Source of the DNA: a virus
DNA length: 21,097 nt
IMG/VR virus record: IMGVR_UViG_3300017987_000421
Coordinates: 1-21,097 of that record
Strand: one strand, 5' to 3'
In this document: in pieces, positions 1-6,623 of the stretch
Numbering within the stretch: position 1 is the first letter of the stretch
Layout of the letters: each line of letters opens with the position of its first letter
The notes under the pieces: generated by a model
Seen by the model: only the letters and a program-made list of their open reading frames with translations
Database searches by the model: none
What the model was told of the DNA's origin: nothing
Program-made: the position numbers and the translations under genes

Positions 1-1083
1 ACCACCATTAAGCCACATGATTGTGTCTTGGTCTTTTGGTTGAACTGTGTCTGCAACTGAAGGATTTGATCTTGCTCTGAGATAGTTTGAACCTTGGAGA
101 AGTTCATCTACAAAAATGTTTCTGTTGTAACCATCAAGCTTGTTTTCTTGACGAGAACAAACGTAGGTTTCGACAGGAGTCGATTGGTTTGAAAATTTAT
201 AAATAGAAACAAGGAATGCACCTTCTTCTTTTACATCATCAGGATAGGTGTCGTAGGTCTTAACTGTGAAACCAATTTTATCGTTCCACTCACCTTGATT
301 CGCACCGAAGAAAAGAAGTGATTCATCAGTTGAATCAACTTCAGTAACACCTTGAGTGGTTGTTGAAATGGTGAAACCAGTCGTGCCTGAGTCCACTGCA
401 TCGGTAACGTCACCAGCATTGTCGTTAGTGACTGTTATTTTCGATGCGTCAATTGCAACAGTAACTAGAGCAGAAGAAGATTCAATTGCTGTCTTGAGTG
501 CTGCTGCTACGTTGTCAGCAGTTTCATCGATTGCAATAGCGACTGGTATTGCTGTCTTCCCAGCCAAAGTGGGATCTGTTCCACCTGCATTGACATTGAA
601 CCATGCATAAAAAGTTCCAGCAGGAGTTGAAAACTCTAAATACTTATTGTTGAGATCACCTGATGAATCTGCTCGTGCAGTTATGTCTGTAACTTCGGCA
701 ACACCTGCAACATCTGGAGAAGAATCAAAAACAAATGCTGTTGGATCTGCAATTCCTGTCTGTAGTTGGTAGTTGTTTGTTGTGGAAGAAAGAGACTTCA
801 CAACTGCTCCACCGTACAAAGCATTTTTTGCTGCTCTTACTGCCCATAGCTTGTCAGACTTTTCAAGGAAAGCTAACGCTGAGAAGTAAGATACATCATA
901 ACCAACTTCAATCCTCTCATCGGGAGTCAGATACTTGAGCAGATCTGAGTCACTTGTAAGAAGAATCCTTTCATTAACTGCACCTTTTTTCGCAGGTATG
1001 GCGATTCCACCATAGACTCCAGCAAATGAGGGTACACGAGTTGAGAGATCAACCTCTCTCAATTTCACCTGTGGTGCTCCCAT
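1..1083 (-). CDS. Tail sheath protein, N-terminal part (runs off the window)
   Basis: This is the contractile sheath subunit that surrounds the tail tube. The reading frame is open from ATG at 1083 to the window edge, giving 361 residues with no stop; T4 gp18 is about 660 residues, so roughly the C-terminal half lies outside. The first 85 residues have the usual sheath start: VKLREVDLS, a Gly-rich loop (GVYGGIAIPAKKG), a litS-D-L segment, then a helix and LWAVRAAK. Residues about 125-250 look like the inserted beta-rich domain seen in many phage sheaths (FYAWFNV, then DETADNVAAALKTAI). The last visible residues, TIMWLNGG, fit the conserved core. An AGGGAG site lies upstream of the ATG. It is the last gene of the structural run seen here and shows that the phage is a myovirus. 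Confidence 0.88.
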   Translation of the reverse strand, partial: MGAPQVKLREVDLSTRVPSFAGVYGGIAIPAKKGAVNERILLTSDSDLLKYLTPDERIEVGYDVSYFSALAFLEKSDKLWAVRAAKNALYGGAVVKSLSSTTNNYQLQTGIADPTAFVFDSSPDVAGVAEVTDITARADSSGDLNNKYLEFSTPAGTFYAWFNVNAGGTDPTLAGKTAIPVAIAIDETADNVAAALKTAIESSSALVTVAIDASKITVTNDNAGDVTDAVDSGTTGFTISTTTQGVTEVDSTDESLLFFGANQGEWNDKIGFTVKTYDTYPDDVKEEGAFLVSIYKFSNQSTPVETYVCSRQENKLDGYNRNIFVDELLQGSNYLRARSNPSVADTVQPKDQDTIMWLNGG

Positions 1084-1112
1084 TATTTTCTCCCTTCATA
1101 ATTGAATTTAAT

Positions 1113-1298
1113 TTATAGTTTTACGACACCGTTTGGAAGAGATCCAACAAGTTGCTTGTCTGCTACCTTAACCCGACCTCTCGGTGGTACGACCATTCCC
1201 ATTCCGTTGTAGGATACAACCACAGAATGATTAAGACTGGATTTCAAAAAACCAGCACCTCTCTCTTCTTGTTTCACTTCTTTCTTTTTCTTAGACAT
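1113..1298 (-). CDS. Small protein of unknown function upstream of the tail sheath
   Basis: This is a 61-residue product that I do not recognise. The N-terminus is very basic (MSKKKKEVKQEERG); the rest is beta-like and hydrophobic (HSVVVSYNGMGMVVPPRGRVKV). I chose the ATG at 1298 because it has a GAGG site five bases upstream; the frame stays open further back to 1343, but that start would lie inside the preceding gene. The gene sits between a possible tail-completion protein and the sheath, so a virion or assembly role is plausible by position only. The MSKK start is not the capsid-targeting leader found elsewhere in the window, because it lacks the hydrophobic and LxE part. Confidence 0.6.
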   Translation of the reverse strand: MSKKKKEVKQEERGAGFLKSSLNHSVVVSYNGMGMVVPPRGRVKVADKQLVGSLPNGVVKL

Positions 1299-1305
1299 CT
1301 TAACC

Positions 1306-1944
1306 TCACGATGTGATAGTTCTCTCTGAAAGAACTTGTCCATATACGGATTTAATTGCTGCGTTTATTTGCTCTATGACAGCACCTTCTCCTTCGAAAA
1401 GATAGAACACGCCACGAATGGTGACTGTTCCTGCTACTGTCTTGTAGTAATTTCCTTCGATGTTGAATGTAGTTTCATCAAGTGCTTTTGTGTAATCGAC
1501 CGAGTATTTGTATGTCTCTACATCTGGGATTTCACACTCAATGTATTTCTCTTGAGCAAGTGCTCTTTCCGCAAGATAGAAGATTTCAAATTTTTCCATC
1601 TCTACTGCTGACTCATTCACATAAAGAAATGGGATCTCAAGTTCTCCGAGTACCCATTTGTATTTGAGTCTTTGACCGTCAACAACTCCTGCTTGTGCAA
1701 CTGATGTCGATGCTCTCCCAGCTATTCCATGCTCAGTGTGTCTGAGTGTCATTCTTTTAAAAATGAATGCTGGGAGAAAAGGTTCTTCACCACCAGTGAG
1801 TTCCATCTCTGCTCTGTGGTTTTTTAAAGCAGTCTCATAGGATAGACCTTCATCGTAAACGTAATTGGTTCCTGCAAAGTGACTCTCTAAGTAATCGAGA
1901 AACTCTTTGAGAACTAACGCTACATTTGAAAGTACATATGCCAA
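1306..1944 (-). CDS. Putative tail completion / neck protein (TTG start)
   Basis: The product is 212 residues. The likely start is TTG at 1944, preceded by AAGGA seven bases upstream and lying just past the TAA of the leader gene before it; no ATG in this frame gives a comparable product. The N-terminus is helical (LSNVALVLKEFLDYLESHF). The middle is beta-rich with a segment like those of tail-terminator or neck subunits (LGELEIPFLYVNESAVEMEK, then FEIFYLAERALAQ). It lies between head-tail connector candidates and the sheath, where T4-like phages carry neck and tail-completion genes. The assignment rests on position and general look, not on a recognised domain; another small structural protein is equally possible. 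Confidence 0.5.
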   Translation of the reverse strand: MAYVLSNVALVLKEFLDYLESHFAGTNYVYDEGLSYETALKNHRAEMELTGGEEPFLPAFIFKRMTLRHTEHGIAGRASTSVAQAGVVDGQRLKYKWVLGELEIPFLYVNESAVEMEKFEIFYLAERALAQEKYIECEIPDVETYKYSVDYTKALDETTFNIEGNYYKTVAGTVTIRGVFYLFEGEGAVIEQINAAIKSVYGQVLSERTITS

Positions 1945-1947
1945 GGA

Positions 1948-2139
1948 TTAATCCTTAATGTAGTCAGATTGAATTAATGCTTTTCTCAAGAGATCCATAG
2001 TTTTGTAAATTGGCCCACCAGATCCAGATTCCGTTCCTGAGATGTCAGTCAACTTCATTAATGCATCTTCAATATGCTTTGCTGCTTCTATAGCTTCTTT
2101 TGGTTTCTTTGCTTCGAGAAGTTCACTTGCTTTGCTCAT
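1948..2139 (-). CDS. Isolated small protein with the MSKA capsid-targeting-like leader
   Basis: This is a 63-residue product starting MSKASELLE-AKK. The start at ATG 2139 is set by AAGGTG upstream and by the TAA of the previous gene one base before it (TAACATG); a longer reading to 2196 would run into that gene. The leader ends in L-L-E at residue 9, which fits an (L/I)xE prohead-protease site. The rest is a short helical protein with a Gly/Ser turn (ESGSGG). It is the only leader-bearing gene among the connector genes, away from the two large cassettes, so it may be a packaged protein inserted here or a neck component that shares the signal. The function of the body is unknown. Confidence 0.7.
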   Translation of the reverse strand: MSKASELLEAKKPKEAIEAAKHIEDALMKLTDISGTESGSGGPIYKTMDLLRKALIQSDYIKD

Positions 2140-2140
2140 G

Positions 2141-2545
2141 TTAATCACCTTTTGCTGATAGTTGATATCTGGAGAAGACATCTGTTGTTGTACCAAGTGC
2201 TTCTTTGCTTACAATCTTATATTTCCTGCGACGATTATCTGTGCTGTTAATTTCAAGTTCATCACCCACTCGAACTTCTGTACTGGTTGTGTAAAGAAAT
2301 CCTTCTTGAAACGCACCAGAACTCATTGCAGCAGTCGGGAAGAAGTCATCACCAGTTACAATCCCAGTGATCTCTGTTTCATCACCATACTCTTCACCTG
2401 CTTCAACACCATAGACAGATGTATGTTCATCTATCTTTGCATGACGAATGATCAGAGGTATCCCATGAATCCTTTCAAGGACTCGTAGATAAGACACATG
2501 CATCGTCTTGAGAGCAACTTCAATATTTTGATAGAGAGTAGACAT
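2141..2545 (-). CDS. Putative head closure (stopper-like) protein
   Basis: The product is 134 residues. It begins with a helix (MSTLYQNIEVALKTMHVSYLR). The middle is acidic and beta-rich (DETEITGIVTGDDFF). The C-terminal part (GDELEINSTD, then RRRKYKIVSKEALG and a last beta strand) follows the pattern of small beta-barrel head-closure or stopper proteins, in which a xDxLEI strand is followed by xYKIxxxxxxG. It sits three genes before the sheath and after the SWIM-like protein, a usual place for connector parts. The site AGGTG is only two bases from the ATG, so initiation may depend on coupling to the upstream gene, whose TAG ends five bases earlier. The family match is weak and inferred from shape and position. 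Confidence 0.5.
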   Translation of the reverse strand: MSTLYQNIEVALKTMHVSYLRVLERIHGIPLIIRHAKIDEHTSVYGVEAGEEYGDETEITGIVTGDDFFPTAAMSSGAFQEGFLYTTSTEVRVGDELEINSTDNRRRKYKIVSKEALGTTTDVFSRYQLSAKGD

Positions 2546-2550
2546 GACAC

Positions 2551-3279
2551 CTATCGCATAATCATTTTGGCCATTACTAGTGCTTCCATGAATTTCCAGA
2601 CATGCTTACAGATGCCTAATTCATTTGTCGGGTTTTTAAAACTCCGACCTTCTATTGCCCACTTACCATCTTTCGTTGTCTTCTCATCATCAGCAGTTGC
2701 TTTACGAATATTGTTTGATCCTAGTTCATGCATTGCATTCCAAGGAATCATTTTCATTCCCTTGACAGGAACTTTGTCTGCTCTGTTGCTGGGAGAAGTC
2801 TTTCGTTTGTATCGTTGCCATCGACCACCTGCAAGGTTTCCTGATTGTGCAAGTTGATATTCAAAATTGAATCTGAAATCTTCACAACCATGCTCACCAG
2901 CTTTTGCATGTGTGCCATCACTACCACACCGGACTCTGACATCATCTGAAGATAGACTTGGCTTTCTAACCCACACAGGAGACTTTCCAGAGTCTACTTT
3001 GGAAACCATTATCCATTCGCCATCGGTAGGTTTTGATTCTTGGAAATCCATTCCATTGAATCTTGCTACTACTAAATATTTATCAGTCTCTCCTTGAACC
3101 CATCCCATGAAGAGAAGAGACTTTGTGTTTCTGTTGTAAGATACTTCAAGTTTTTTTGTTGCTTTGATCTTGGAGTTACTAGAATAGTCTGCTTGAGATC
3201 TGGAACCTTTTTTGATAGGAGAACGAACTTTCTTAATACCGTCTAGGACAGCCTTGAATGGTGCAGGTTTTTTTGCCAT
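2551..3279 (-). CDS. SWIM-like zinc-binding virion protein (neck region)
   Basis: The product is 242 residues with a basic N-terminus (KKPAPFKAVLDGIKKV, then SPIKKGSRSQ). From about residue 70 it shows a beta strand series (LLFMGWVQ, YLVVARFNG), then VRVRCG, a Gly/His loop, HGCEDFRFNFEYQ, a KRKTSPSNR stretch, and near the C-terminus NPTNELGICKHVWKF. Cys residues in VRCG and GCEDF together with CKH near the end look like a SWIM-type zinc ligand set (C, C, CxH). Phage structural proteins with a C-PDF-R ... NP ... CKH pattern are known, usually without an assigned job. Its ATG follows directly on the TAG of the upstream gene in the same frame. I am fairly sure it is a real structural gene; zinc binding is inferred. 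Confidence 0.65.
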   Translation of the reverse strand: MAKKPAPFKAVLDGIKKVRSPIKKGSRSQADYSSNSKIKATKKLEVSYNRNTKSLLFMGWVQGETDKYLVVARFNGMDFQESKPTDGEWIMVSKVDSGKSPVWVRKPSLSSDDVRVRCGSDGTHAKAGEHGCEDFRFNFEYQLAQSGNLAGGRWQRYKRKTSPSNRADKVPVKGMKMIPWNAMHELGSNNIRKATADDEKTTKDGKWAIEGRSFKNPTNELGICKHVWKFMEALVMAKMIMR

Positions 3280-3960
3280 CTAGCCACCCCAACCAAGATA
3301 AAATTTATGATCTTCGTTATCAAGATTTTCCATTGTCTTTTCTTCAAGTGACTCACCATCAGAAATCATTTCAGATGCATCAAGTGCAAGTGGCATTCCT
3401 TCAAGAGTGAAAGCTCTTCTTTGTCTTCCTAGAATTTGTTGGAACTTTGCTCTTGCAAGATCGAAAAACAAATCATCATCGTCTTCAAGAATGTTTACTT
3501 CCCACTCTGTTTCACCAGAACTGTTTGTTGACTCAATAAGCTTGCGATACCAAGCAGCATGAACTTCATAGACACCACCTACAGGTACATAGAGTCTTTT
3601 GTTTTCAAACCTGATAGGGAAATTTTCTTTAACGATGTCTGATGTGTAATTTCTTCCTAGAGATTCTCTAAGATGATATGGAAGAACTCCCAGTAGCCTA
3701 ATTGGAGTTGCTCCAATGATGAACGAAGGTATTCCGTACTGAGTGCCATTCACAGTAAATGAATCATCAAACTCATGATAGTATCCCGAACTAACTTCAA
3801 TGTTGAAATGGTCATCTAAAGGAACGTATTTGTTATATACACCCAGTACGGACTTAATTAGATACCGAAACTTGTCAACGTCTAATTCAATCAAGTCAGG
3901 ATCAATTAAAAATTGACCTGACTCAACAATCACTCTTTTCCAGATGTCTCTGATTCTCAC
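3280..3960 (-). CDS. Putative head-tail connector / neck protein (GTG start)
   Basis: The product is 226 residues. The start is GTG at 3960 with GGGGAG six bases upstream. The N-terminal 50 residues are helical (IRDIWKRVIVESGQFL), followed by a mixed beta region with PxGGVYEVHAAWYRK. A C-terminal helix (FFDLARAKFQQILGRQRRAF) is followed by a small LEGMPLALDASEM segment and an acidic tail ending FYLGWGG. Two genes downstream of the capsid gene and before the stopper-like gene is where myoviruses keep connector or adaptor subunits, and the final long helix pair suits such a protein. I do not recognise a specific family. It ends with TAG immediately followed in frame by the ATG of the next gene. 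Confidence 0.55.
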   Translation of the reverse strand: MRIRDIWKRVIVESGQFLIDPDLIELDVDKFRYLIKSVLGVYNKYVPLDDHFNIEVSSGYYHEFDDSFTVNGTQYGIPSFIIGATPIRLLGVLPYHLRESLGRNYTSDIVKENFPIRFENKRLYVPVGGVYEVHAAWYRKLIESTNSSGETEWEVNILEDDDDLFFDLARAKFQQILGRQRRAFTLEGMPLALDASEMISDGESLEEKTMENLDNEDHKFYLGWGG

Positions 3961-3971
3961 GAGTGACTCCC

Positions 3972-4301
3972 CTACCTTCTACTTTTGCCTTTTTGTTTTG
4001 ACTGACCTTTAGGCTCTTCTTTTTTGACTTCGACTTTAGGCTCTTCTTTTTTGACTTCAACTTTCGGCTCTTCTTTTTTGACTTCGACTTTAGGCTCTTC
4101 CTTCGTTTCACTCATAACACCTTCACTCCACTCGATGAGTTTCATTTCGTGCATAGAGTTTATCGACTGGGAGAAAAGCATTGCGTCTTCTTTCGTCTTG
4201 AACTTATGAACAGCACCAACTTTTTCAAGGATGATTGGATCTGCTGCTCTAGTCTTATTCGGAAGAAGTTTCACATATCCAGCTTTACTTGTGATCTTCA
4301 T
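3972..4301 (-). CDS. Small protein with K/E-P-K-V repeat tail, after the capsid gene
   Basis: The product is 109 residues. The start at ATG 4301 has CGGAGA upstream; an earlier in-frame ATG at 4352 falls inside the terminator hairpin and is discarded. The N-terminal 60 residues look folded (KITSKAGYVKLL, then GAVHKFKTKEDAMLF). The C-terminal part is a tandem repeat of KVEVKKEEP (three and a half copies of nine residues) ending in a basic GQSKQKGKSRR. The head-like N-terminus may bind a virion partner while the charged repeat is flexible. It follows the capsid gene but is separated from it by a strong terminator, so it is probably made in lower amounts or from another promoter. A capsid-decoration or assembly role is possible but unproven. 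Confidence 0.65.
   Translation of the reverse strand: MKITSKAGYVKLLPNKTRAADPIILEKVGAVHKFKTKEDAMLFSQSINSMHEMKLIEWSEGVMSETKEEPKVEVKKEEPKVEVKKEEPKVEVKKEEPKGQSKQKGKSRR
4007..4101 (-). repeat. 27-bp tandem repeat, about 3.5 copies, inside a coding region
   Basis: Units begin at 4007, 4034, 4061 and a partial one at 4088. Each full unit is 27 bp and encodes nine residues (KVEVKKEEP phase). Copies differ at only one to three positions, so the array is recent or is kept uniform by slippage. The length is a multiple of three, so changes in copy number would keep the frame. Confidence 0.9.
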
Positions 4302-4325
4302 TTTTTTCTCCGATTGAATTTTGTA

Positions 4326-4355
4326 GAAAAGCTTGGGTAACGAATTACCCAAGCT
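4326..4355 (-). terminator. Intrinsic terminator after the major capsid gene (UUCG tetraloop)
   Basis: On the minus strand the arms AGCTTGGGTAA and TTACCCAAGCT form a perfect 11-bp stem (4330-4355) closed by TTCG, the very stable UUCG loop, followed by TTTTC. It lies about 30 bases past the capsid stop codon and ahead of the ribosome binding site of the next gene, so it should uncouple strong capsid expression from the genes downstream. Confidence 0.85.
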
Positions 4356-4383
4356 CCCAAGGATAGACTTTCAGAACATCAAC

Positions 4384-5823
4384 CTATGGCTTGGCACCTA
4401 AGTTGAGAGTGAACTTGGTTACGAAGTTGTCGTTCATAACTTTCATTCCTGCCCATACACCAGCCCACTTTTGATCACTCATTGGGTTTGGCCCAAGAGG
4501 AATGACTTCAGAAGTGACGAGTGGCATATAAGGACAATAGACCAATGCACCTTCCCAAGGATTTGATGGTCGCCATACACACAGTCCTGTCTTGCTGTCT
4601 AGAACAGCTTGCTCGTTAACACGAACGATGGTGATGCCGTTAAGCGTACCATAGATGTGAGAGCCAAGAGTTGTTCCATCAGAAAGTTTTGTGAAACCTG
4701 CGAGAGTTCCGATGACTGCTGCGAGTTCACGACCAACGATCATTGTGGAGATAACACCACGACCACCATTGCCAACCATGATTGCTTCTGCGTCTGCAAG
4801 AGAATCAAAGAAGGTGTCTTTGTGATCACGATAAGAGATTGCCGAAGGTGGAGTCTTGTACCAAATCGTTTCGCCTTTTGCTGCTGCAAGAAGTTTACGA
4901 ATGGCATCACCAGCGAGTTCTCTGTTGATCTCGACCGTCAGATCTGTGGATGCTGAACTTTCGATGCTTGTTCCAAAACGCTTACGCATTGAATAGTTTT
5001 GGAGTGCTCCCCAAACTGATTTCAGTGCATACACATACGCTTGAACAGTTGTGCTGTCATAGTATGTGTGGATCTGGGGAAGATCGTCTGCAAGTTCCAA
5101 GTTTTGTTGGTACTCAGCATAGACCTTTTTGTTTGCAGCAGGAGCTACTGCGAATGTCAAGGCAACAACGCCAGTGACATAGTTGACTGTACCTGACAGT
5201 CCGATTCCGAGAAGCTGACCGACTGTTCCATTAGAACCTTCAGCAGCACCAACGTCTTTACACCATACAGTGGCATCGTCTTCAACTGTGATCTTGAGAG
5301 TCTCAGATCTGATTGGTTTTGCTGCAAGAGTAAAACCATAAGTTGTTGTAGGTGTTCCACCAGTATCCGCACCTTCTTCACCAGAGATGAAGTTGGAAGA
5401 ATAACCTTCGGAAGTTTTGATTGTTGAACGTGGATCAACAAGAACGTCATTGGCAGTGTTGTTGCCTTTGGTGTCTGTTGCACGAACAGTCTTGTACCAG
5501 ACGATTCCCTTTTCTTCTTGGATCGGTTGTGTTGCTGCGATTGAACCAAGGATGCTTTGTCCTTGAACGGCAGTGATCACATTGAAACCGATAAGAGGAA
5601 GCTTACCGAGTTGGTTTGTGTTTCCATCTGCTTCACAGATTTCGACAAGATCTTTGAATTGGTTGAGTTGCTCACCCAATGCCCAAACGTCATAATGATC
5701 GATTCCACCTTTTGCTTTCGCATAAAGAGAACCTTCAAACATGTCCATCTGCTCACGATACTCATCGTAAACCTTTTCACTGTCTTGCTTAATCTTAGAC
5801 TCTTTCATGTCTATGTTGCTCAT
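4384..5823 (-). CDS. Major capsid protein, T4 gp23-like, with candidate cleavage at Glu64
   Basis: The product is 479 residues, close to the 521 of T4 gp23. It forms the icosahedral shell. The first 64 residues are charged and helical and end in L-V-E-I-C-E, followed by ADGN. An I-C-E site at residue 64 fits a T4-type prohead protease, and T4 gp23 itself loses 65 residues there, so the mature protein would start at Ala65. After it come a beta/helix region (GKLPLIGFNVITAVQGQSIL, then ATQPIQEEKGIVWYK), a long strand-rich middle domain, and a C-terminal part with GALVYCPYMPLV and MSDQKWAGVWAGMKV, typical of this fold. AAAGGA lies seven bases before the ATG. It is placed right after the protease-scaffold gene, as in T4. 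It ends with TAG, and 12 sense codons follow before TAA; I regard these as untranslated. Confidence 0.87.
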   Translation of the reverse strand: MSNIDMKESKIKQDSEKVYDEYREQMDMFEGSLYAKAKGGIDHYDVWALGEQLNQFKDLVEICEADGNTNQLGKLPLIGFNVITAVQGQSILGSIAATQPIQEEKGIVWYKTVRATDTKGNNTANDVLVDPRSTIKTSEGYSSNFISGEEGADTGGTPTTTYGFTLAAKPIRSETLKITVEDDATVWCKDVGAAEGSNGTVGQLLGIGLSGTVNYVTGVVALTFAVAPAANKKVYAEYQQNLELADDLPQIHTYYDSTTVQAYVYALKSVWGALQNYSMRKRFGTSIESSASTDLTVEINRELAGDAIRKLLAAAKGETIWYKTPPSAISYRDHKDTFFDSLADAEAIMVGNGGRGVISTMIVGRELAAVIGTLAGFTKLSDGTTLGSHIYGTLNGITIVRVNEQAVLDSKTGLCVWRPSNPWEGALVYCPYMPLVTSEVIPLGPNPMSDQKWAGVWAGMKVMNDNFVTKFTLNLGAKP

Positions 5824-5833
5824 ATGAATTCCT

Positions 5834-5871
5834 TTCGAGAAAACTTAGTTAAGTTAAGACAAGCTCTCGAA
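5834..5871 (-). promoter_or_regulatory. Nested inverted repeat in the leader of the capsid gene
   Basis: In the gap between scaffold and capsid genes, TTCGAGA and TCTCGAA (5834-5840 and 5865-5871) can pair, and between them lies a second perfect inverted repeat, AACTTA-GT-TAAGTT (5842-5855). The outer arm ends next to the ribosome binding site of the capsid gene. It could be an mRNA structure that sets capsid translation or protects a processed 5' end, or a protein-binding site. There is no T-run, so it is not an ordinary terminator. Confidence 0.4.
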
Positions 5872-5900
5872 TGTAGATCCCTGCCAGTTTACATTTCTTT

Positions 5901-6623
5901 TTAAGAAAGACTTTCCATAAGATTCTGGCCAGCAGTTCTTTCAAACATAGAAGACTTTTTGTTTTCTTCTTTTTTGTCATCACTGTTGTCAGACTTACGA
6001 AATTTGTTTCTGTATTTCTTTGACTCATTGAGGTCTTTGAAAAAGTTTCTGACTTTTTCTTCGTCACCAGCATAGATTTCTCTAATCGCATCTTCAGTGA
6101 CACCAAACTCTTCTGCAAGTTCTGTGATCTTTTTGTTGTCTTTCTCTGCGTTCTTTTCTTCCATAAATTTTTTCGTGAGATCAAATGCTTCAGAAATTTC
6201 TTCTGGAGTACCAAGATCTTTGTACTCTTCTTTGATCTTCTTTGTGAGGTCAAGTGCTTCATCGATTTCTTCTGGAGTTCCCAGAGGAATATATTGCTCG
6301 ATGAGTTCTTTGCCCATGTCGAGTGCTTCTTCAATCTCTTCAGCAGTGCCGAGATCTTTGAATGCTTCTCTTTCTTTTTTCGCAAGCTCAAGAGCTTCGT
6401 CAATCTCTTCAGCAGTGCCAAGAGGTTTGAATGCTTCAAGTGCTTTCTCTGCTTCTTCTAGCTTCTTCTTTGTTTCATCAAGAACAACAACTTGCTCACT
6501 GAGTTCAACATTCTTTGATTTGAGATCTTCATTCTCATTCAATGCTGCGGTCAGATCTGATTGCATCTTGCCATTTTCTTTCAAAGCTGATTCTAGAAGT
6601 TCACTGTTGTTCTTATCGCCCAT
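5901..6623 (-). CDS. Scaffold protein from an internal start within the protease gene
   Basis: Met213 of the protease-scaffold frame is preceded by AAGAAGGAG with eight bases to the ATG, the best ribosome binding site in this gene and better than that of the full-length product. Initiation here would give a 240-residue protein made only of the scaffold part: a coiled coil, the four 23-residue repeats and the C-terminal tail. It starts right after the low-complexity linker NDSNNNGRKEGDDD that ends the protease domain. The arrangement is like the lambda C/Nu3 pair, where free scaffold is made in excess over the protease fusion. That a separate scaffold is made is inferred from the site and the domain boundary. 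Confidence 0.7.
   Translation of the reverse strand: MGDKNNSELLESALKENGKMQSDLTAALNENEDLKSKNVELSEQVVVLDETKKKLEEAEKALEAFKPLGTAEEIDEALELAKKEREAFKDLGTAEEIEEALDMGKELIEQYIPLGTPEEIDEALDLTKKIKEEYKDLGTPEEISEAFDLTKKFMEEKNAEKDNKKITELAEEFGVTEDAIREIYAGDEEKVRNFFKDLNESKKYRNKFRKSDNSDDKKEENKKSSMFERTAGQNLMESLS

Noticed and set aside
200-207. TATAAATA, the T4 late promoter consensus, on the + strand
   Set aside because: It is inside the sheath gene and points against all genes; one AT-rich octamer is expected by chance.
4348-4384. Readthrough of the capsid TAG into 12 further codons
   Set aside because: The extension is short, ends inside the terminator hairpin and shows no protein-like pattern.
5157-5549. 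130-codon open frame on the minus strand inside the capsid gene
   Set aside because: It is out of frame within a well-supported gene and reads as low-complexity shadow sequence.
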